The notes: generated by a model not told the origin, from the sequence alone. DNA of 64,000 bases from Lumbricus rubellus (GCA_945859605.1 OX243827.1:3603345-3667344), one strand, 5' to 3'. Positions 30,522-43,343 are shown, counted from the first letter of the stretch. Translations and numbers: made by a program.

Positions 30522-31531
30522 TGTGAGGGCTTTGCTAAAACCATGGAGGGGGTAGGTTAGGCCTAAGAGGCAGAGGCAGACGTAAGAGAAAGCCTGGAGA
30601 GGTAGGCTAGGCCAAGAAGGCAGGTAGGCAGGAAGAGGAAGGTTTTGGAGGACAGAACCTCGGAAAACCCTTACAAGGGAAATTCAAGGGAAGACAGACA
30701 ATGGGACAGACAGTGGATAGGAGCTAGGCATAGAGCAAGCAGGCAGACTAGAGATTGGCGGAGAGAGCAGTAAACAAATTTGATAGGGGAAGACATAGTA
30801 AGACAGAGCAATGCAGGGCAATAGGAGAAACATGGGAGATCAGACAGCCTAGTAGGAAGGTTAGAGATAGGGTAGTTTGGATGTCAACAGCTAGACGAGC
30901 GTTTTATCTAATTGGATTTAGTCTAACCATAGGTATCAATATATAATTTCTGCTGGTGGTTATGACGTAGGACGCTTGGGGGATGGACACAAACACAGGC
31001 ACTGTCCAAGCATAGGTTTAGAAAGACTCAGACAGAATAAGACACATAATGAATAATACGCATGGTACTTTTCAATGAAACTTATAGATGTAACTTTGTG
31101 TAGTCAGTTAATAATTTTCCATATAAGGAATTGACTGTTCAGTGTCTGCATCTTACAGACGAAGATCGGTGCTGCAATTATATCGCAGTCACCATTAATA
31201 TTTTATGTAGCTTTAGGTTTAAGATAATTATGATCTTTGGGTGTTGGATCAACACGCGATGTCAGCTACAACGGCGTTGCAAAAACATTATATTAATTGT
31301 AGTGGCGGGTCTGCGACCTGACACGATAAAATATTGATGAACATTTAATTAAGGAAAACATAGAGATAGACAGGATGTGGAAACGGTCGCTTCTTCTGTT
31401 CAACCAATAAAGGCAGGCTTTGCAACTCAACCAGTATAGTTCCTATGGTTTTGAGAAATAACAACTAAAGAGAAGTAAGAAGGCACCCTAGAGTAAATTA
31501 CCAAATACTCGCTAGGGGGGGCGCTCTTATA
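30522..31531 (+). repeat. 5' LTR of LARD-like element
   Basis: 1010 bp, purine-rich first 300 bases (GGCAGGTAGGCAGGAAGAGG). TAGGCCTA at 30558-30565 and 37971-37978 in both LTRs. Small open frames are identical in both LTRs simply because the LTRs are. Confidence 0.88.
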
Positions 31532-31556
31532 GTTGGTGGAGAACCAACTGGCGCTA
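31532..31556 (+). promoter_or_regulatory. primer-binding site of LARD-like element
   Basis: GTTGGTGGAGAACCAACTGG; the TGG starts two bases after the LTR, as in primer-binding sites. The segment is also a short palindrome (TTGGT..ACCAA), so this call is less sure than for the other elements. Confidence 0.55.
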
Positions 31557-34500
31557 TAGAAGTTCCGTCATCACAGCGCCAGAAGATCCCTGTAGTCGAA
31601 GAAGAAGCCAGCGATAACATGTAAGAAACATTCGAACTTTTCACGAAACATTCTTCATCAACAATAGTCAACTACACTACATGAGTAATAACATAAAAAC
31701 GGGACCTCTCGTTTATGAGAGTACCGGTGGCGTTAAATTACGAAAACAAACAGTGCAATCATCGATAAATGCAGCAACTGAAGTAACTGAAAGAACTAGA
31801 CACCATTGAAACTCAGAAGCCATCAACGTCAACATCATCGGCTGACAACTCACAGTCCATCTGCCGCCAGCCAGGATCCACATGCCAATCAACATCGTTC
31901 AACGGACGGGAAACGCAGTCAGACTTCTACATCATCTCTACGGTCAGTTAACAATCCCACCTTCGATGTACGTTCCATCCATTCATCCATCCATCCGTTC
32001 AATAACCACCCGCCTGTCGTTCCCATGCTCAGCGCCTGTCGTCGACAATAAGATGCCAACTAACTGTCGTTCATCGCGACTGGAACGCAGACAAACAACC
32101 ACATCAACATTCTTTCATTCTCACGCATCAACCAACGCGATCAGAAAACTACGTGCAACGCCGACCAAGGTCACCATCGCCGCAGCCAGCCTACTACCAT
32201 CCACACGGGTTCAACCTTCAACACAACAACGCCCGAGGTCATACACGACGCCTCGTCCGTACTTTGCACCGTACGGCCGACAACAACAACAACAACAACA
32301 ACAACTGGAACGACAACCTGAAACTAATTACTACCGACCACAATTCAACCAAGACAACCAGCAGCCAAGCAAGTTACTTTCATTTTAACAGTGGAGAGGT
32401 ACATGATCCACGTGATTTTCGTAGTGCTACCAATGTTAATGAACAATAATACACAAGTGAAAATAATTGAACAATAATTAATAGTTGAGCATAATTAAGG
32501 ATTGATGAGATACGATTGATAGTAATTGCTAATGATCGATGAGAATGGATAACAATTGACAATAGATCATCGATGATTGATAACAGTAGACAGTACTTAA
32601 CGATTGATTTCAATTGATGATAAGCAGTAGTTATTGATTGTTGATAATTGATAATAGTTACTAGTAATTAATGAGGTTTCATGATTGACAGTTGATGTTT
32701 GATGATTGATCATGGATAACTGATAATTGACATTTGACTAGAAAAACTTCCCACTATTGAGTGCAGACCCGAAAGAAAATGCAGTATGATAGCAGATACG
32801 AGTAAGGACTTAAAAACAAAAAACGAAGCAATAAGAAAAAGGAATAAGATAAGAAAAACGAGAAAAGGAAAAGCACTAAACTTTCCTGCTTAAGAGACTC
32901 AATTGTTGGTACGATCATCACTATTATAGACACGTTATATCAATATATGCACAGTTGCTAAGTGATTTTGGTGGAGCATGGGAGGGGATTTGCAATGTAC
33001 GTCCATTAGGTAAAGATCATCGGGAGCAGACACATAAGTCTCGCTGAATCCCGAACCGTCGAGTGGTTAAGTAGAGTCACCCTAAGGCATGGATTCGAAA
33101 GCGTAAAGAAACGCGATCGTCCTTAGAGGTACTATAGGCGTATAAGCCTGATGATTATTAATTAAGTGGTGATCATTTACCGACAATCATTGCATTTGTT
33201 TTCTCCTGTTCCACTAAGGTTATTTCTATCTAACTTAGTTACCACCCACTGGATTAGCGTCGTATGTCTATAGCTAACACAATTGGGTCAGAGATATAAG
33301 CAATGAACGACATAAATAAAATCTAGTGTCATTTTTTTTATGAGATGATATAGCCCAGCATTAAGACGAGGCTATCATATCAAACGCACGTTGACAGGTA
33401 GTTTGCGCAGAAGGGAAAGGCCTTCGAGATTCGTTACGGACAGCTCAGTATTGGAGAGGTGCTAGGAAAGCACGCGAATAGAGCGCACGTGATTGTGACG
33501 TCAGACGACTGATCGGAAATCAGCTTATATTCACTACTGATACAGATTACGTGCAGTGAATACTTAGAACGAAGTGCAGTCAATGAAACGAAAGTAAGTG
33601 AACAGGAGCATAGGGAACTTCAGTGGACAGTAAGCAAAGTAAAAGCTAATGAGTCATGAAGTTGAGAGAACACTGGCATATAAGGGCACGATCGTAGTGC
33701 TGAGACGACTCGAAAAGGAATTGAGCTTAAATCCTCACTAATAATTCCTCGCCTAACCAGTGTTCTAATTCTCGTAAAGCATAGTTAATAAAATGCCGAT
33801 TTTTACTCCTCTAAGGGACAAATCACGAGAACGATAGGTCTCGCCTGTTAGTGGTATTAACAGGTTACGAATCAAAGAGAACCTATACCTGCTGAGTGGA
33901 AATCACAGGGAACGACGCGTAAAGTACAGTAAAGCTGAGTAAACCTGAGTAACGAGTAGTAACGAATAAACTGAGCAAAGTTAAGTGAGAACCTTTAGAC
34001 AGAGTACTCGACAGGCAGTACCTGCTGCGCAGATGAACCTTCAGCGTCTTGATAGAAGTTAATGAAGGCCTAGAGCCACTGAACTAGGATACGACGAATG
34101 ATAATGAACAAACAAAGACGAAACGAAACAGAATTACATTTAATGATTATATTAACCACTGGGTTAATGACGCAAATGTATACGACGAGTAGTTAAACTT
34201 ACCGTGTAGTTGCTTTCATAGATTGTAGTAGGCGCAAGTCTATCGCTTTTACATATAATCTTTCGCTAACATATATATCGGGCAAGAGTGATCAAATATC
34301 CACCCGTCCCAAAATGTGGCCATGTTTTCAATTCTAGATCTTGAGGACACTATACATGTTAACGGCTACTCTAGAACGCCAAGATTTGATCATCGAATAT
34401 CTTTATCGAGTGTTATCTAATTCAAGTTAAATATAACAGGTTCAAGGCTAAATAATCAAGAGTAGGCTTATCGAAAATCACTACGCTACAATGGTGATAG

Positions 34501-37500
34501 TCAACACTGAAAATATATATTATAATTAACGAATGGTATAATGAGCTAAGTAATCAAATATATTCGAAATGGCTACATTTAAACGACGATCAGATTAAAT
34601 AAAATGAACCGTATGGTTTAAGCAGAATTAATTAATCTAAGTTAATTACAGTCGACGAGTTGTTCGCTGATGGAAACCTACCTTGAATCACGAGGCTATA
34701 TATGATTTACTTTTGTGCCCCTATAATAAAAGACATGAAGACGATATCATGAACAAGCCGATTTTCTTTCTTCTGTAATTCAACCACTGTAAGGAAAGTA
34801 CAAAAATTTTAAGTATAGAGTATAACATATATCAAAAAGGGCATACGAATCATTTTCTTTTACACAACGATAAGTGCAAACTGCTGTTAAGCAGAAACTT
34901 TTTTTTCACTTACCATGTTCCTAAGACTACCAAGGTTAGCAGTTAGAGCAACAGTCAGTAGATGGCACAAGGATGTCAAAAGCTATACAGACGCCAAGGC
35001 AATCACAACGACATGACAAGGACGACAGAATCGAACTCGATTGTGTCATCCGAGACATACAAACAGTTGGCTATGTACAACAGAGCTTGATATCAAAAAG
35101 AGAAAATAAATAAAAATAAAGCTGCACTTGCATAACGCATAGATTGTACCGCATATAGAGAGAGAGAACGACCCTATGAAAATGCCAAATTACAGAATAC
35201 AGATTTATTCATAAATTACTAAGGGCATATTAGTAACACAGCAGTGCGCTTAACGGAGTACTTTGAAGAGACGCACCCTTGCACAGCATTGCGTAGACGT
35301 GTCGTTTTGAGGTTATTTTCGTTGTACTTTATTCTAGCGTAGCGTTGTTTAACAGGCATTTATTGCGTACATGATATTTGTGTTACATCATTGCAGTTAC
35401 GTATTTTTCAAGTGTGGTATAGGCTTACATTATGACAGTGCATACACACAGTGTGCATTACAGGTTTCATTTCATGGCAAGATTATGCGCACGCCATTAT
35501 TCAGCATTTCATAGTATTGTGTAGTTTAGTTTAAACTTGTTGCATACAGTGAGTTGAGGCATATATTAAACTGGTTAAAGTAGTTTATAATCAAGGTGAA
35601 ATCGTTAAGCTGAGTAGTTCTTTAAGCGAATAAGCAGGTCGCAAATGAGTATAACCGCAGCCAGATGATACATTCAAAGCATCCGCGAATAAGTAAGGCC
35701 TACACGTATAACAAAAACGTTTTAACAAAGTGCATACCTGAAACGGTTATTCCACGTAAGGATGACCTTAGCACCAATCCGTACAGTTAGTCGAACGACA
35801 GTGGAGCCTATATTTACATTCACCAGTTAGCGCCACCACAGCCACGGAGAAGTTGATGTTCGGTAACAGAGGTCGATGACGACAAGATGACTGTATGCAT
35901 ACGACATCATACGCAGTCAAATCATACAATGCACGGCATAAACGTCAGACATTTGAAAGACAAGGCATCAGCTTCGAAATATAATGTGTACACATTACGG
36001 ATTGTATTCTGATACGACTCAAAACTACGACCCTAATCGATGCTCTTACAGCAGGTGACAACCCAAAAATATAGCGATTAATAAAGGCCTTAGTAGTCTA
36101 ATTGCTTAATTGCTAAGAGCACCAAAACTTATACACCGAGAGTTACATAAATAATTATTCCAAGAAAGTTAGACCAATCCTATAAATACACCACGAGTTT
36201 TGTAAGTCTACCAGCCAGGGAATAAGGTCATTTCAGCATAGTTTTCCTTACATTACGCCTATATAAGAAAGATTAATGAAATACTCAGTAGAGGCACTAT
36301 TGCCATTAGCAATGTTGAACGGGATTGATGTAATCGGACGATTTACCTAGCCTTTCAGTAAACGCGAATTGCATAATCACTGTATAATTGTATTTTGATC
36401 TAACGGAGCATTCATGACCTCGAAATTTATCTTTGTGCATAATTACATTTTAGTATTATGTTCTCTAAGTTCGTTTTCATACAAGCGTTGCATTATGATA
36501 ATGTAGGCCTACTTACATGGTATGAACAATCGATCTATTTTAAACGCAGGATTACGCTAATAACTGAACACTTTAACGCTAGCATTTGCATTGTCTATAC
36601 CTTTGTATGTTCCTTCAACTAGTTCCGTATAGCCTATAGTTTGGCACAGAGATCGCGTACTGATTTAGCAGCACGAGATGTTATAGTAACACGATAGCGA
36701 AACCCCAAGGCACAAGTAGCTCCACTCGCAAGGCCTAAGGCACCCCACATGCACTTATAATCCAATCGCACGGGTTGCAGTAATAATACTTGGACGCACC
36801 ATAAAACTGAACAACAGTCAATTTATGTTTTGATAACCATGTCTTTGTGCTTAAACCACGTATAAGCATGCTCGTTAAAGATTGATTTAATGGTACACGC
36901 ATTTATAATAAGGTTAATCATTAGCAGCGTAAATTTAGCAATTGTTGAACGTACTATGCTTTACACTGTGCATTACTCCATTCCTACCTGCAAGCCATGC
37001 AAATTACCCGTCCATATTCAAGGGTACACACGCACATACATGCACAGGCAAGACAGCTTCCAACACCGCTACGGACTCATCCACAGCCAGTCGACACAAA
37101 GTCCAAGGTTCAAAAGTAGGCAGCCAACCCTACATACATCCATGTACAACCCTGGAGAACGTAAGCATACTAGCACACATACAAACACACTACAGGACAG
37201 GTGCATGTAGGCACACCAATTTAATTCAGTTACTATATTATAGAACACTGCATAATAGCGTAAGGGTAACCCTCCAGTTTCATATAATAATATAGCCACA
37301 GTTGTATCGTTTTGAAGGACATTTTATTCGATGGTACGATAATACAAGCCTAGCTTGGTGCAATAGATTACGATTGGTTACCTATGATAATTAGGCCGTC
37401 ACTTGGTTTCTTTCGAAAAGGGTAGTTATTACGTGGCAAACATTTCGGCAGTTCAATTCTATGTGCGCACGTTTATCAAGCAGTTATATTCTACGGTTGT

Positions 37501-37897
37501 GTTTTGCAGTATATCTGTACCCGATTGCGCATGGTTAGACAGCGTTTCCGTATCATTGTGTATCACTTTCGATTTTGGGTTTTTTTTACGTGCATAAAAA
37601 TAGTTTGCTTGCATTTGCGTGAGGCCACTTGCTCATACAGAGGAACACTGGTGGACAGACAGAGAATGACATAGACATACACATAGGAAGAGAAAGAGAG
37701 AACGACAAATAACCGGACGGACAAATAGAAGAGTTGGCACAGACAGACAGGCACATTGGCACCGCATTTCCGCACAATCTTTTCGGAACTGTATTTTCTA
37801 GATTTTATTTTCTGGTATAATTTCATAGTGCAAGGCCAGTTAAGTAATTAAGTTAAGTAGTTGGTTGTGTAATTAGTCAATTAATTAGTTATCATAT
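31557..37897 (+). other. non-coding interior of LARD-like element
   Basis: The longest frame is 168 codons (31882-32388), Gln/Thr/Ser-rich with an eight-residue Gln run, and resembles no gag I know. A 43-codon frame begins at 31685. The stretch 32450-32750 is cryptically simple, rich in AATTGATAAT-type words. 33043-33110 has tRNA-like words (CGAGTGGTTAAG, GGATTCGAA) but no cloverleaf. 37620-37760 is rich in GACAGACAG. The rest is stop-dense AT-rich DNA. Confidence 0.7.
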
Positions 37898-37933
37898 GTG
37901 GCAGGGGCCACAAACTTCCGTAGTAGGGGGGTC
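37898..37933 (+). promoter_or_regulatory. possible polypurine tract region
   Basis: GTAGTAGGGGGGTC lies immediately before the 3' LTR; the tract is short and interrupted by pyrimidines. Confidence 0.5.
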
Positions 37934-38943
37934 TGTGAGGGCTTTGCTAAAACCATGGAGGGGGTAGGTTAGGCCTAAGAGGCAGAGGCAGACGTAAGAG
38001 AAAGCCTGGAGAGGTAGGCTAGGCCAAGAAGGCAGGTAGGCAGGAAGAGGAAGGTTTTGGAGGACAGAACCTCGGAAAACCCTTACAAGGGAAATTCAAG
38101 GGAAGACAGACAATGGGACAGACAGTGGATAGGAGCTAGGCATAGAGCAAGCAGGCAGACTAGGGATTGGCGGAGAGAGCAGTAAACAAATTTGATAGGG
38201 GAAGACATAGTAAGACAGAGCAATGCAGGGCAATAGGAGAAACATGGGAGATCAGACAGCCTAGTAGGAAGGTTAGAGATAGGGTAGTTTGGATGTCAAC
38301 AGCTAGACGAGCGTTTTATCTAATTGGATTTAGTCTAACCATAGGTATCAATATATAATTTCTGCTGGTGGTTATGACGTAGGACGCTTGGGGGATGGAC
38401 ACAAACACAGGCACTGTCCAAGCATAGGTTTAGAAAGACTCAGACAGAATAAGACACATAATGAATAATACGCATGGTACTTTTCAATGAAACTTATAGA
38501 TGTAACTTTGTGTAGTCAGTTAATAATTTTCCATATAAGGAATTGACTGTTCAGTGTCTGCATCTTACAGACGAAGATCGGTGCTGCAATTATATCGCAG
38601 TCACCATTAATATTTTATGTAGCTTTAGGTTTAAGATAATTATGATCTTTGGGTGTTGGATCAACACGCGATGTCAGCTACAACGGCGTTGCAAAAACAT
38701 TATATTAATTGTAGTGGCGGGTCTGCGACCTGACACGATAAAATATTGATGAACATTTAATTAAGGAAAACATAGAGATAGACAGGATGTGGAAACGGTC
38801 GCTTCTTCTGTTCAACCAATAAAGGCAGGCTTTGCAACTCAACCAGTATAGTTCCTATGGTTTTGAGAAATAACAACTAAAGAGAAGTAAGAAGGCACCC
38901 TAGAGTAAATTACCAAATACTCGCTAGGGGGGGCGCTCTTATA
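37934..38943 (+). repeat. 3' LTR of LARD-like element
   Basis: 1010 bp, nearly identical to 30522-31531. Confidence 0.88.
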
Positions 38944-39040
38944 TATGTATGAATGTACGTATGTATGTATGCATGTATGTATGTATGTGTGCATGTGTGT
39001 GTGTGTATGTGTGTGAATGTGTGCCTGTGTGTATACATGT
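38944..39040. repeat. (TATG/TGTG)n microsatellite
   Basis: TATGTATG and GTGTGTGTATGTGTG runs; the LARD-like element inserted within this simple repeat. Confidence 0.88.
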
Positions 39041-39268
39041 GCTAGGGGTGCTACAATACGATAAGTAATTAAATCTGATACCTAATTGAATGACCTTTGA
39101 CCCTGAGGTTAGAAAATGGAAGTCTATTTTAGGAGGTGGTGACGTCATCTGAGGTCAAAGAACAAACACCATCTACTTAAAATAACTGAAAAATGAGGAT
39201 GGATACCTTGAATAGAAGGTTTTGAGTGAATCAAGCATAAATGAATGAATGATATATTCTATGAAAAC
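39041..39268. other. upstream of aerolysin-like locus
   Basis: No promoter or upstream exon recognised. A TGA lies just upstream of the open frame in the same phase, and there is no in-frame ATG. Confidence 0.4.
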
Positions 39269-40578
39269 TCGAAACTGTTGTAGCTGTACCAGATGGATAC
39301 AAAGAGACGAAAGAAGATGTAGCTGTACCAGATGGATACACAGAGACGGAAGATGTAGCTGTACCAGATGGATACAAAGAGACGGAAGATGTAGCTGTAC
39401 CAGATGGATACAAAGAGACGGAAGATTTAGCTGTACCAGATGGATACAAAGAGACGGAAGATGTAGCTGTACCAGATGGATACAAACAGACGAAAGAAGA
39501 TGAAGCTGTACCAGATGGATACAAAGAGACGGAAGAAGATGTAGCTGTACCAGATGGAGATAAAGAGACGGAAGAAGATAGCTGTACCAGATGGAGATAA
39601 AAAGACGGAAGAAGATGAAGCTGTACCAGATGGATACCAAGAGACGGAAGTAGATGTAGATGCAGCATGGAATGCAATATTTGACTATGAAAATCGTAGC
39701 AACGTCATCGTTGAACAAACGATCAGTACAACAAAAGGCTTGAAAAATGTGACTTCAGACACAAAGACAATAACAGCTACACACAACATTGGTACTACAG
39801 TTGCAACTGGAGATTCATTCGAAATAGTAAGTGTGACTGTTAATTACAGCTTTTCAACTATGCAATCCGAAGTAACTATGAAACAAACTGAAATCTATGA
39901 ATCAAAGGTGATCGAACACAAAATGAAGATACAGCCTAACAAGAAATTCACAAGATGGGAACTGGATACTGACGTTGGTGGAGCAGATATTCAAGGCATG
40001 CAACTCATTGATGTAATTGAAGACATACAGAGTACTCCATATATTCCACAGGTCATGACAAGTCGTGCTAGAATCCTACTTCCCCAACCGATACACTTTG
40101 GGTCAACAGTAATTCGAATAAAGCATTCAGAGAGAAATCAGTATATGACAGTCGTTGAAAGAAAGAAATGGCCAGCTGCAACCCTTGGACGCAGTAACCT
40201 TTTCTATTTTGTACTCTTTGAAGACAGTCGTGGAATTCGAATTAAAACACTGAATACCATGTATCGTGACCACGAATGGGCCTACTCCTCTGAGCAAGGA
40301 GGCATCTATTTTGATTTGGATCGGAGAATAGGCCATGCAACTGATGGTGCTGTAAATAAACAGCACTGGTCAATAAGTAAAGCGGCACCTTTCATCACGG
40401 TGATGTTGTTACTTTCAAGAATAACTACTTCAATAACAGCGGCGGTCTGTGCTACTTTGATGGGCCATCAACAAATATCTACTGTTTGGAACAACGCGAA
40501 GACACCTGGGTTTTGGAAGTGGTTAATAAGACTCCTTGGAATGTTAGAAAAGAGTGTGCACCTGAAGCCTTAGCATAA
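39269..40578 (+). pseudogene. aerolysin-like pore-forming-fold protein, frameshifted
   Basis: Not a transposon protein. Three parts. (1) 39270-39655: about ten tandem copies of an acidic 12-13 residue repeat built on AVPDGYKETE(E)D. (2) 39660-40060: a Ser/Thr-rich, alternating polar/hydrophobic stretch (SNVIVEQTISTTKG, TITATHNIGTTVATGDSF, VTMKQTEIYES, KMKIQPNKKFTRWEL), the pattern of aerolysin/ETX-MTX2 beta-hairpin domains. (3) 40100-40578: a beta-rich tail with NKQHWSIS and EDTWVLEVV, possibly beta-trefoil. In animals this fold occurs in pore-forming defence or digestive proteins. Two frame breaks: a 2-base loss in a repeat near 39578 and a 1-base change near 40396; the frame then stays open to TAA at 40576-40578. 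No start codon in phase, so a 5' exon may lie elsewhere. Could be a pseudogene or contain sequencing errors. Confidence 0.6.
39270..39655 (+). repeat. 36-42 bp coding minisatellite
   Basis: Tandem GTAGCTGTACCAGATGGATA-type units, about ten, with lengths differing mostly by multiples of three; one unit lost two bases. The antisense frames across it are shadows. Confidence 0.9.
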
Positions 40579-41390
40579 CTGGCCATTAACATTAAGCATC
40601 ACTACATTAATAATTTTATGTAATCAAGATGATTCTTTGCTTAGAAGGCTATAACATGACTCCATTTTCTTTGTTATAGCTTTATTTAGCTAAAGATTGC
40701 ATTTAGATAAAGTATCGCTTAGTAGGCTATAGAATGACTACATTTTCTTCACTAGCTTAAAGATTGAGAACATTCAGTTTTAAAGTTATACGTATAATGC
40801 TTATTAACATCATCATCATCATCAAAAACCATAGACGCAACGCCAGTAGGTGTCCGACGCCACTCTCTGTCTGAGTCTGTCTCGTGTCATCTCCCAGTTT
40901 CTACAGGCTAGCAGGTCTACTCAATACCATTATATCTTGAAGCAGCTGGACCGCCTTGTCTGCTTGAAGAGAATGTTAGGAAAGAGGCAAGAGGCCAACA
41001 AGTGGGACAAGCCCGTTTTGTGTCCAATGCCCTCTCCACCGACTCTCTCCACCGGTCTGTCCTGACCGACCTGTGCATGTCTGCTCCACATCATGACAAC
41101 TTGAAGCAACTGGGCCGCTATGTCACTTGTGTCGTGGTTTTTGCGGATTTCAATCGTCTTGGTCTTCTACTGCCAGAGTATCGCCACCCATCTGGCAAAC
41201 CTTCCTCCTTTAACCGGGCTTAGGACCGGCACAGGGAAGTTGATGGTCCCCTGTGGCGGAGGATGGATGCAGTTTAACGTCATGCCCAGGACCTAAACAT
41301 GCAACCTAATTAAGCAATAATTCACGGCAAGTCTGCCACCTGTATGCAAATAACTATGTTAAACAAGAATGTTACATTATGTTAAACTTG
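40579..41390. other. unassigned sequence downstream of aerolysin-like locus
   Basis: AT-rich to 40800, then a (CAT)n run at 40808-40825 followed by ~470 bp of GC-richer sequence to about 41290. The latter may be a LINE 3' end, but I see no motif that decides it. Confidence 0.4.
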
Positions 41391-41744
41391 TACACCGTGA
41401 TTCAATAAAAACTAAGCCAAATTGTTTTCATATATCTCTAATGCCTGATAACATATCACGCTAAAAGTTTCCAAATATTTAGAGAATTGGACCAAAAATA
41501 TGATCCCCAAATTTCATGGGATAAAGTGGAACGGATAAAAAGATATGAATATTTAAACTTCATATGCAGAAATTTCAGTTTACAAGCAATTTTCTGTCAG
41601 ATTCAATAAAATGTTTCCTTATTTTCTCTAATGCCTGATGATTAATCATTTTCCAGAAATGTAGAGAATTAAACTAACAATATGACCCCGACAGTATGGT
41701 TTGATTTTTTAATTAAAAAACATACTCAAAATGTCCTCCTCCTG

Positions 41745-42445
41745 CTTGCACGCAAACCTGCAGGCGCTGGCGCCATGCATTGGGAAGCGGCATCGTCGAT
41801 TATCCTCGGGTCCAGGGCCCGTCGGCGTCCACTTCTGCTACCTGGGAAGTGCTATTTCAAACAAGGGCAGCTGTGATAAGGAGATTGGTAGCAGAATGGG
41901 AAAAGCCAATGCCACATTTGGAAGGTTGAACAACATATGGAGGAACAAAGGACTCAGTATAGTAACAAAGACAAGATTGTATAGAGCTTTGGTATTGACA
42001 ACGTTGCTGTATGGGGCAGAGACATGGCCTATGACAAAAGCCAATATAAAGAAACTGGAGGCAGCACATCATCGTTGGCTGAGAAGGATATTGAAGATCA
42101 CTTGGAGGGACAAGATCAGAAATGAAGAAGTAAGAAGGAGAACATCTATGGAGAAACTGGAAGACATGATGAAGAAGATGCGTTTACGTTGGTTGGGTCA
42201 CGTTCATAGATCGGAAGAGGAGAGAAATCTAAAGCAGATACTGGATTGGACGCCGACGGGATGGAAAAGGAGTCGAGGAAGACCCAGAAAGACCTGGCGA
42301 AGCACGGTTACTCAGGATTTGGAAGACGGCGGAATGACGTGGGAGGATGCTCGGATGACTGCAGAAGACAGGATAACGTGGAGAGGCTGTGTCGCCCGAT
42401 GCGCTGCCAGCGCAAGGACGGACTAAGTGCTAAGTAAGTGCCAGG
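41745..42445 (+). pseudogene. RTE-like LINE C-terminus, 5'-truncated insertion
   Basis: HFCYLGSAISNKGSCDKEIG, LLYGAETWPMTK, WLRRILKITWRDKIRNEEV and MRLRWLGHVHRSEE match the C-terminal domain of the RT at 22429-24126, but in a clearly different family. No RT catalytic motifs. The frame ends at 42426 and is followed by TAAGTGCTAAGTAAGTG, a short tandem tail expected of this LINE class. It inserted in the mariner. Confidence 0.85.
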
Positions 42446-42449
42446 GCTC

Positions 42450-42740
42450 CAGGCCATCTCACACTTCCAACAAGCGTTTCCTCAGATCGTTTATATCATG
42501 GATTGTTGTCTGCTAGACTCGGTCTTGCATGACGCACGTTCCACACTTTATAGTCGACAGGATTCAAATCTGGGCTGTTCGGAGGCCATAATGTGGGAGA
42601 AATGAAATCTGGCGTCTCTCTTGTCAGCATTTCGATGGTTTCCCTGGCTCTGTGGGCTGGCGCTATTCTGTTGAAAAAGAAAACAGCCTTCTGGGGCTAA
42701 ATATTTCTGATAACAGGTGGAAGATGTTGTGCCAGCAGAA
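42450..42740 (-). pseudogene. mariner transposase fragment
   Basis: In one minus-strand frame: APAHRARETIEML, DFISPTLWPPNSPDLNP, VDYKVWNV. This is the block carrying the last catalytic acid of mariner-type DDE/D transposases. The upstream half of the gene is missing. Confidence 0.82.
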
Positions 42741-43298
42741 CATTGCGATAATATACTCCGTTAATTTCACCCCAGGATCCCTGAAGACCAAAATTGGGAA
42801 CTATCAAGCATCGAAACCGCAACGAACACCATATATAAGAGTCTTGCTGAAAACTGATATTTCTGGAGATGAAGTTGAAATATTCATATCTTTCTATCCG
42901 TTCAAATTTATGACATGATTTTTTGGAATTCTTTTCTTGGTTCAAATCTCTCTAATTATCTGGAAATTTTTAGCATGACTAATTATTAGGCATTGAAGAT
43001 ATAAGAAAAACAGTTTAGCTTGCTTTTTATTGAATCTGACAGAAAATTGCTTGTAAACTGCAATTTCTGCATATGAAGTTTAAATATTCATATATTTTAA
43101 CCCGTTCAACTTTTTCTCATGAAATTTTGGAATGGTATTCTTGGTCCAATTCTCTAAATATCTGGAAAATTTTAGCATGATATGTTATCAGGCATTAGAG
43201 ATATATGAAAAACAATTTCGCTTAGTTTTTATTGAATCACGGTGTATATCACAATGCTTGGAATCTATAGACAAAGATCAACAAAATGAGGCATATAT

Positions 43299-43343
<45 letters not shown>
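43299..43343. repeat. (TA)n microsatellite
   Basis: More than 20 TA units. It directly follows the TA-flanked mariner. Confidence 0.95.

Larger units (their letters stand above)
30522..38943 (+). mobile_element. large non-coding LTR retroelement (LARD-like)
   Basis: Two 1010 bp direct LTRs (30522-31531, 37934-38943) begin TGTGAGGG, end CTCTTATA, and differ by at least one base (A/G near 30751). A 4 bp duplication TATG flanks it, within a TATG microsatellite, so the exact length is ambiguous. A TGG-starting primer site follows the first LTR and a G-rich tract precedes the second, giving plus orientation. The 6.4 kb interior has no gag, protease, RT or integrase in any frame. With LTRs this similar the element is young, so the interior did not simply decay. 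The 3' end TA instead of CA is unusual. Confidence 0.82.
41393..43244 (-). mobile_element. Tc1/mariner-type element with long TIRs
   Basis: The ends CACCGTGATTCAATAAAAAC and its complement are perfect for about 25 bases and imperfectly inverted for several hundred, flanked by TA (41391-41392, 43245-43246). Each arm holds ~170 bp internal repeats with TTTTCTCTAATGCCTGATGA-like words. A minus-strand transposase piece lies at 42450-42740. A LINE 3' fragment (about 41745-42445) is inserted in it. Confidence 0.85.

Noticed and set aside
31882..32388. Gln-rich 168-codon frame in the LARD-like element as a possible gag
   Set aside because: No gag core, knuckle or coiled coil; overlapping frames are equally open; the Gln run comes from CAA repeats.
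33043..33120. Possible tRNA gene (CGAGTGGTTAAG and GGATTCGAA)
   Set aside because: B-box is imperfect and no acceptor or anticodon stem could be drawn.
30522..38943. LTR pair as a simple host segmental duplication
   Set aside because: Equal 1010 bp lengths, a flanking TATG duplication and primer/purine-tract features fit an LTR element better.
39173..39718. Two long minus-strand frames with LHLVQL and YPSGTAT repeats
   Set aside because: Antisense shadows of the aerolysin-like repeat tract. The plus frame has the sensible repeat and continues into a domain.
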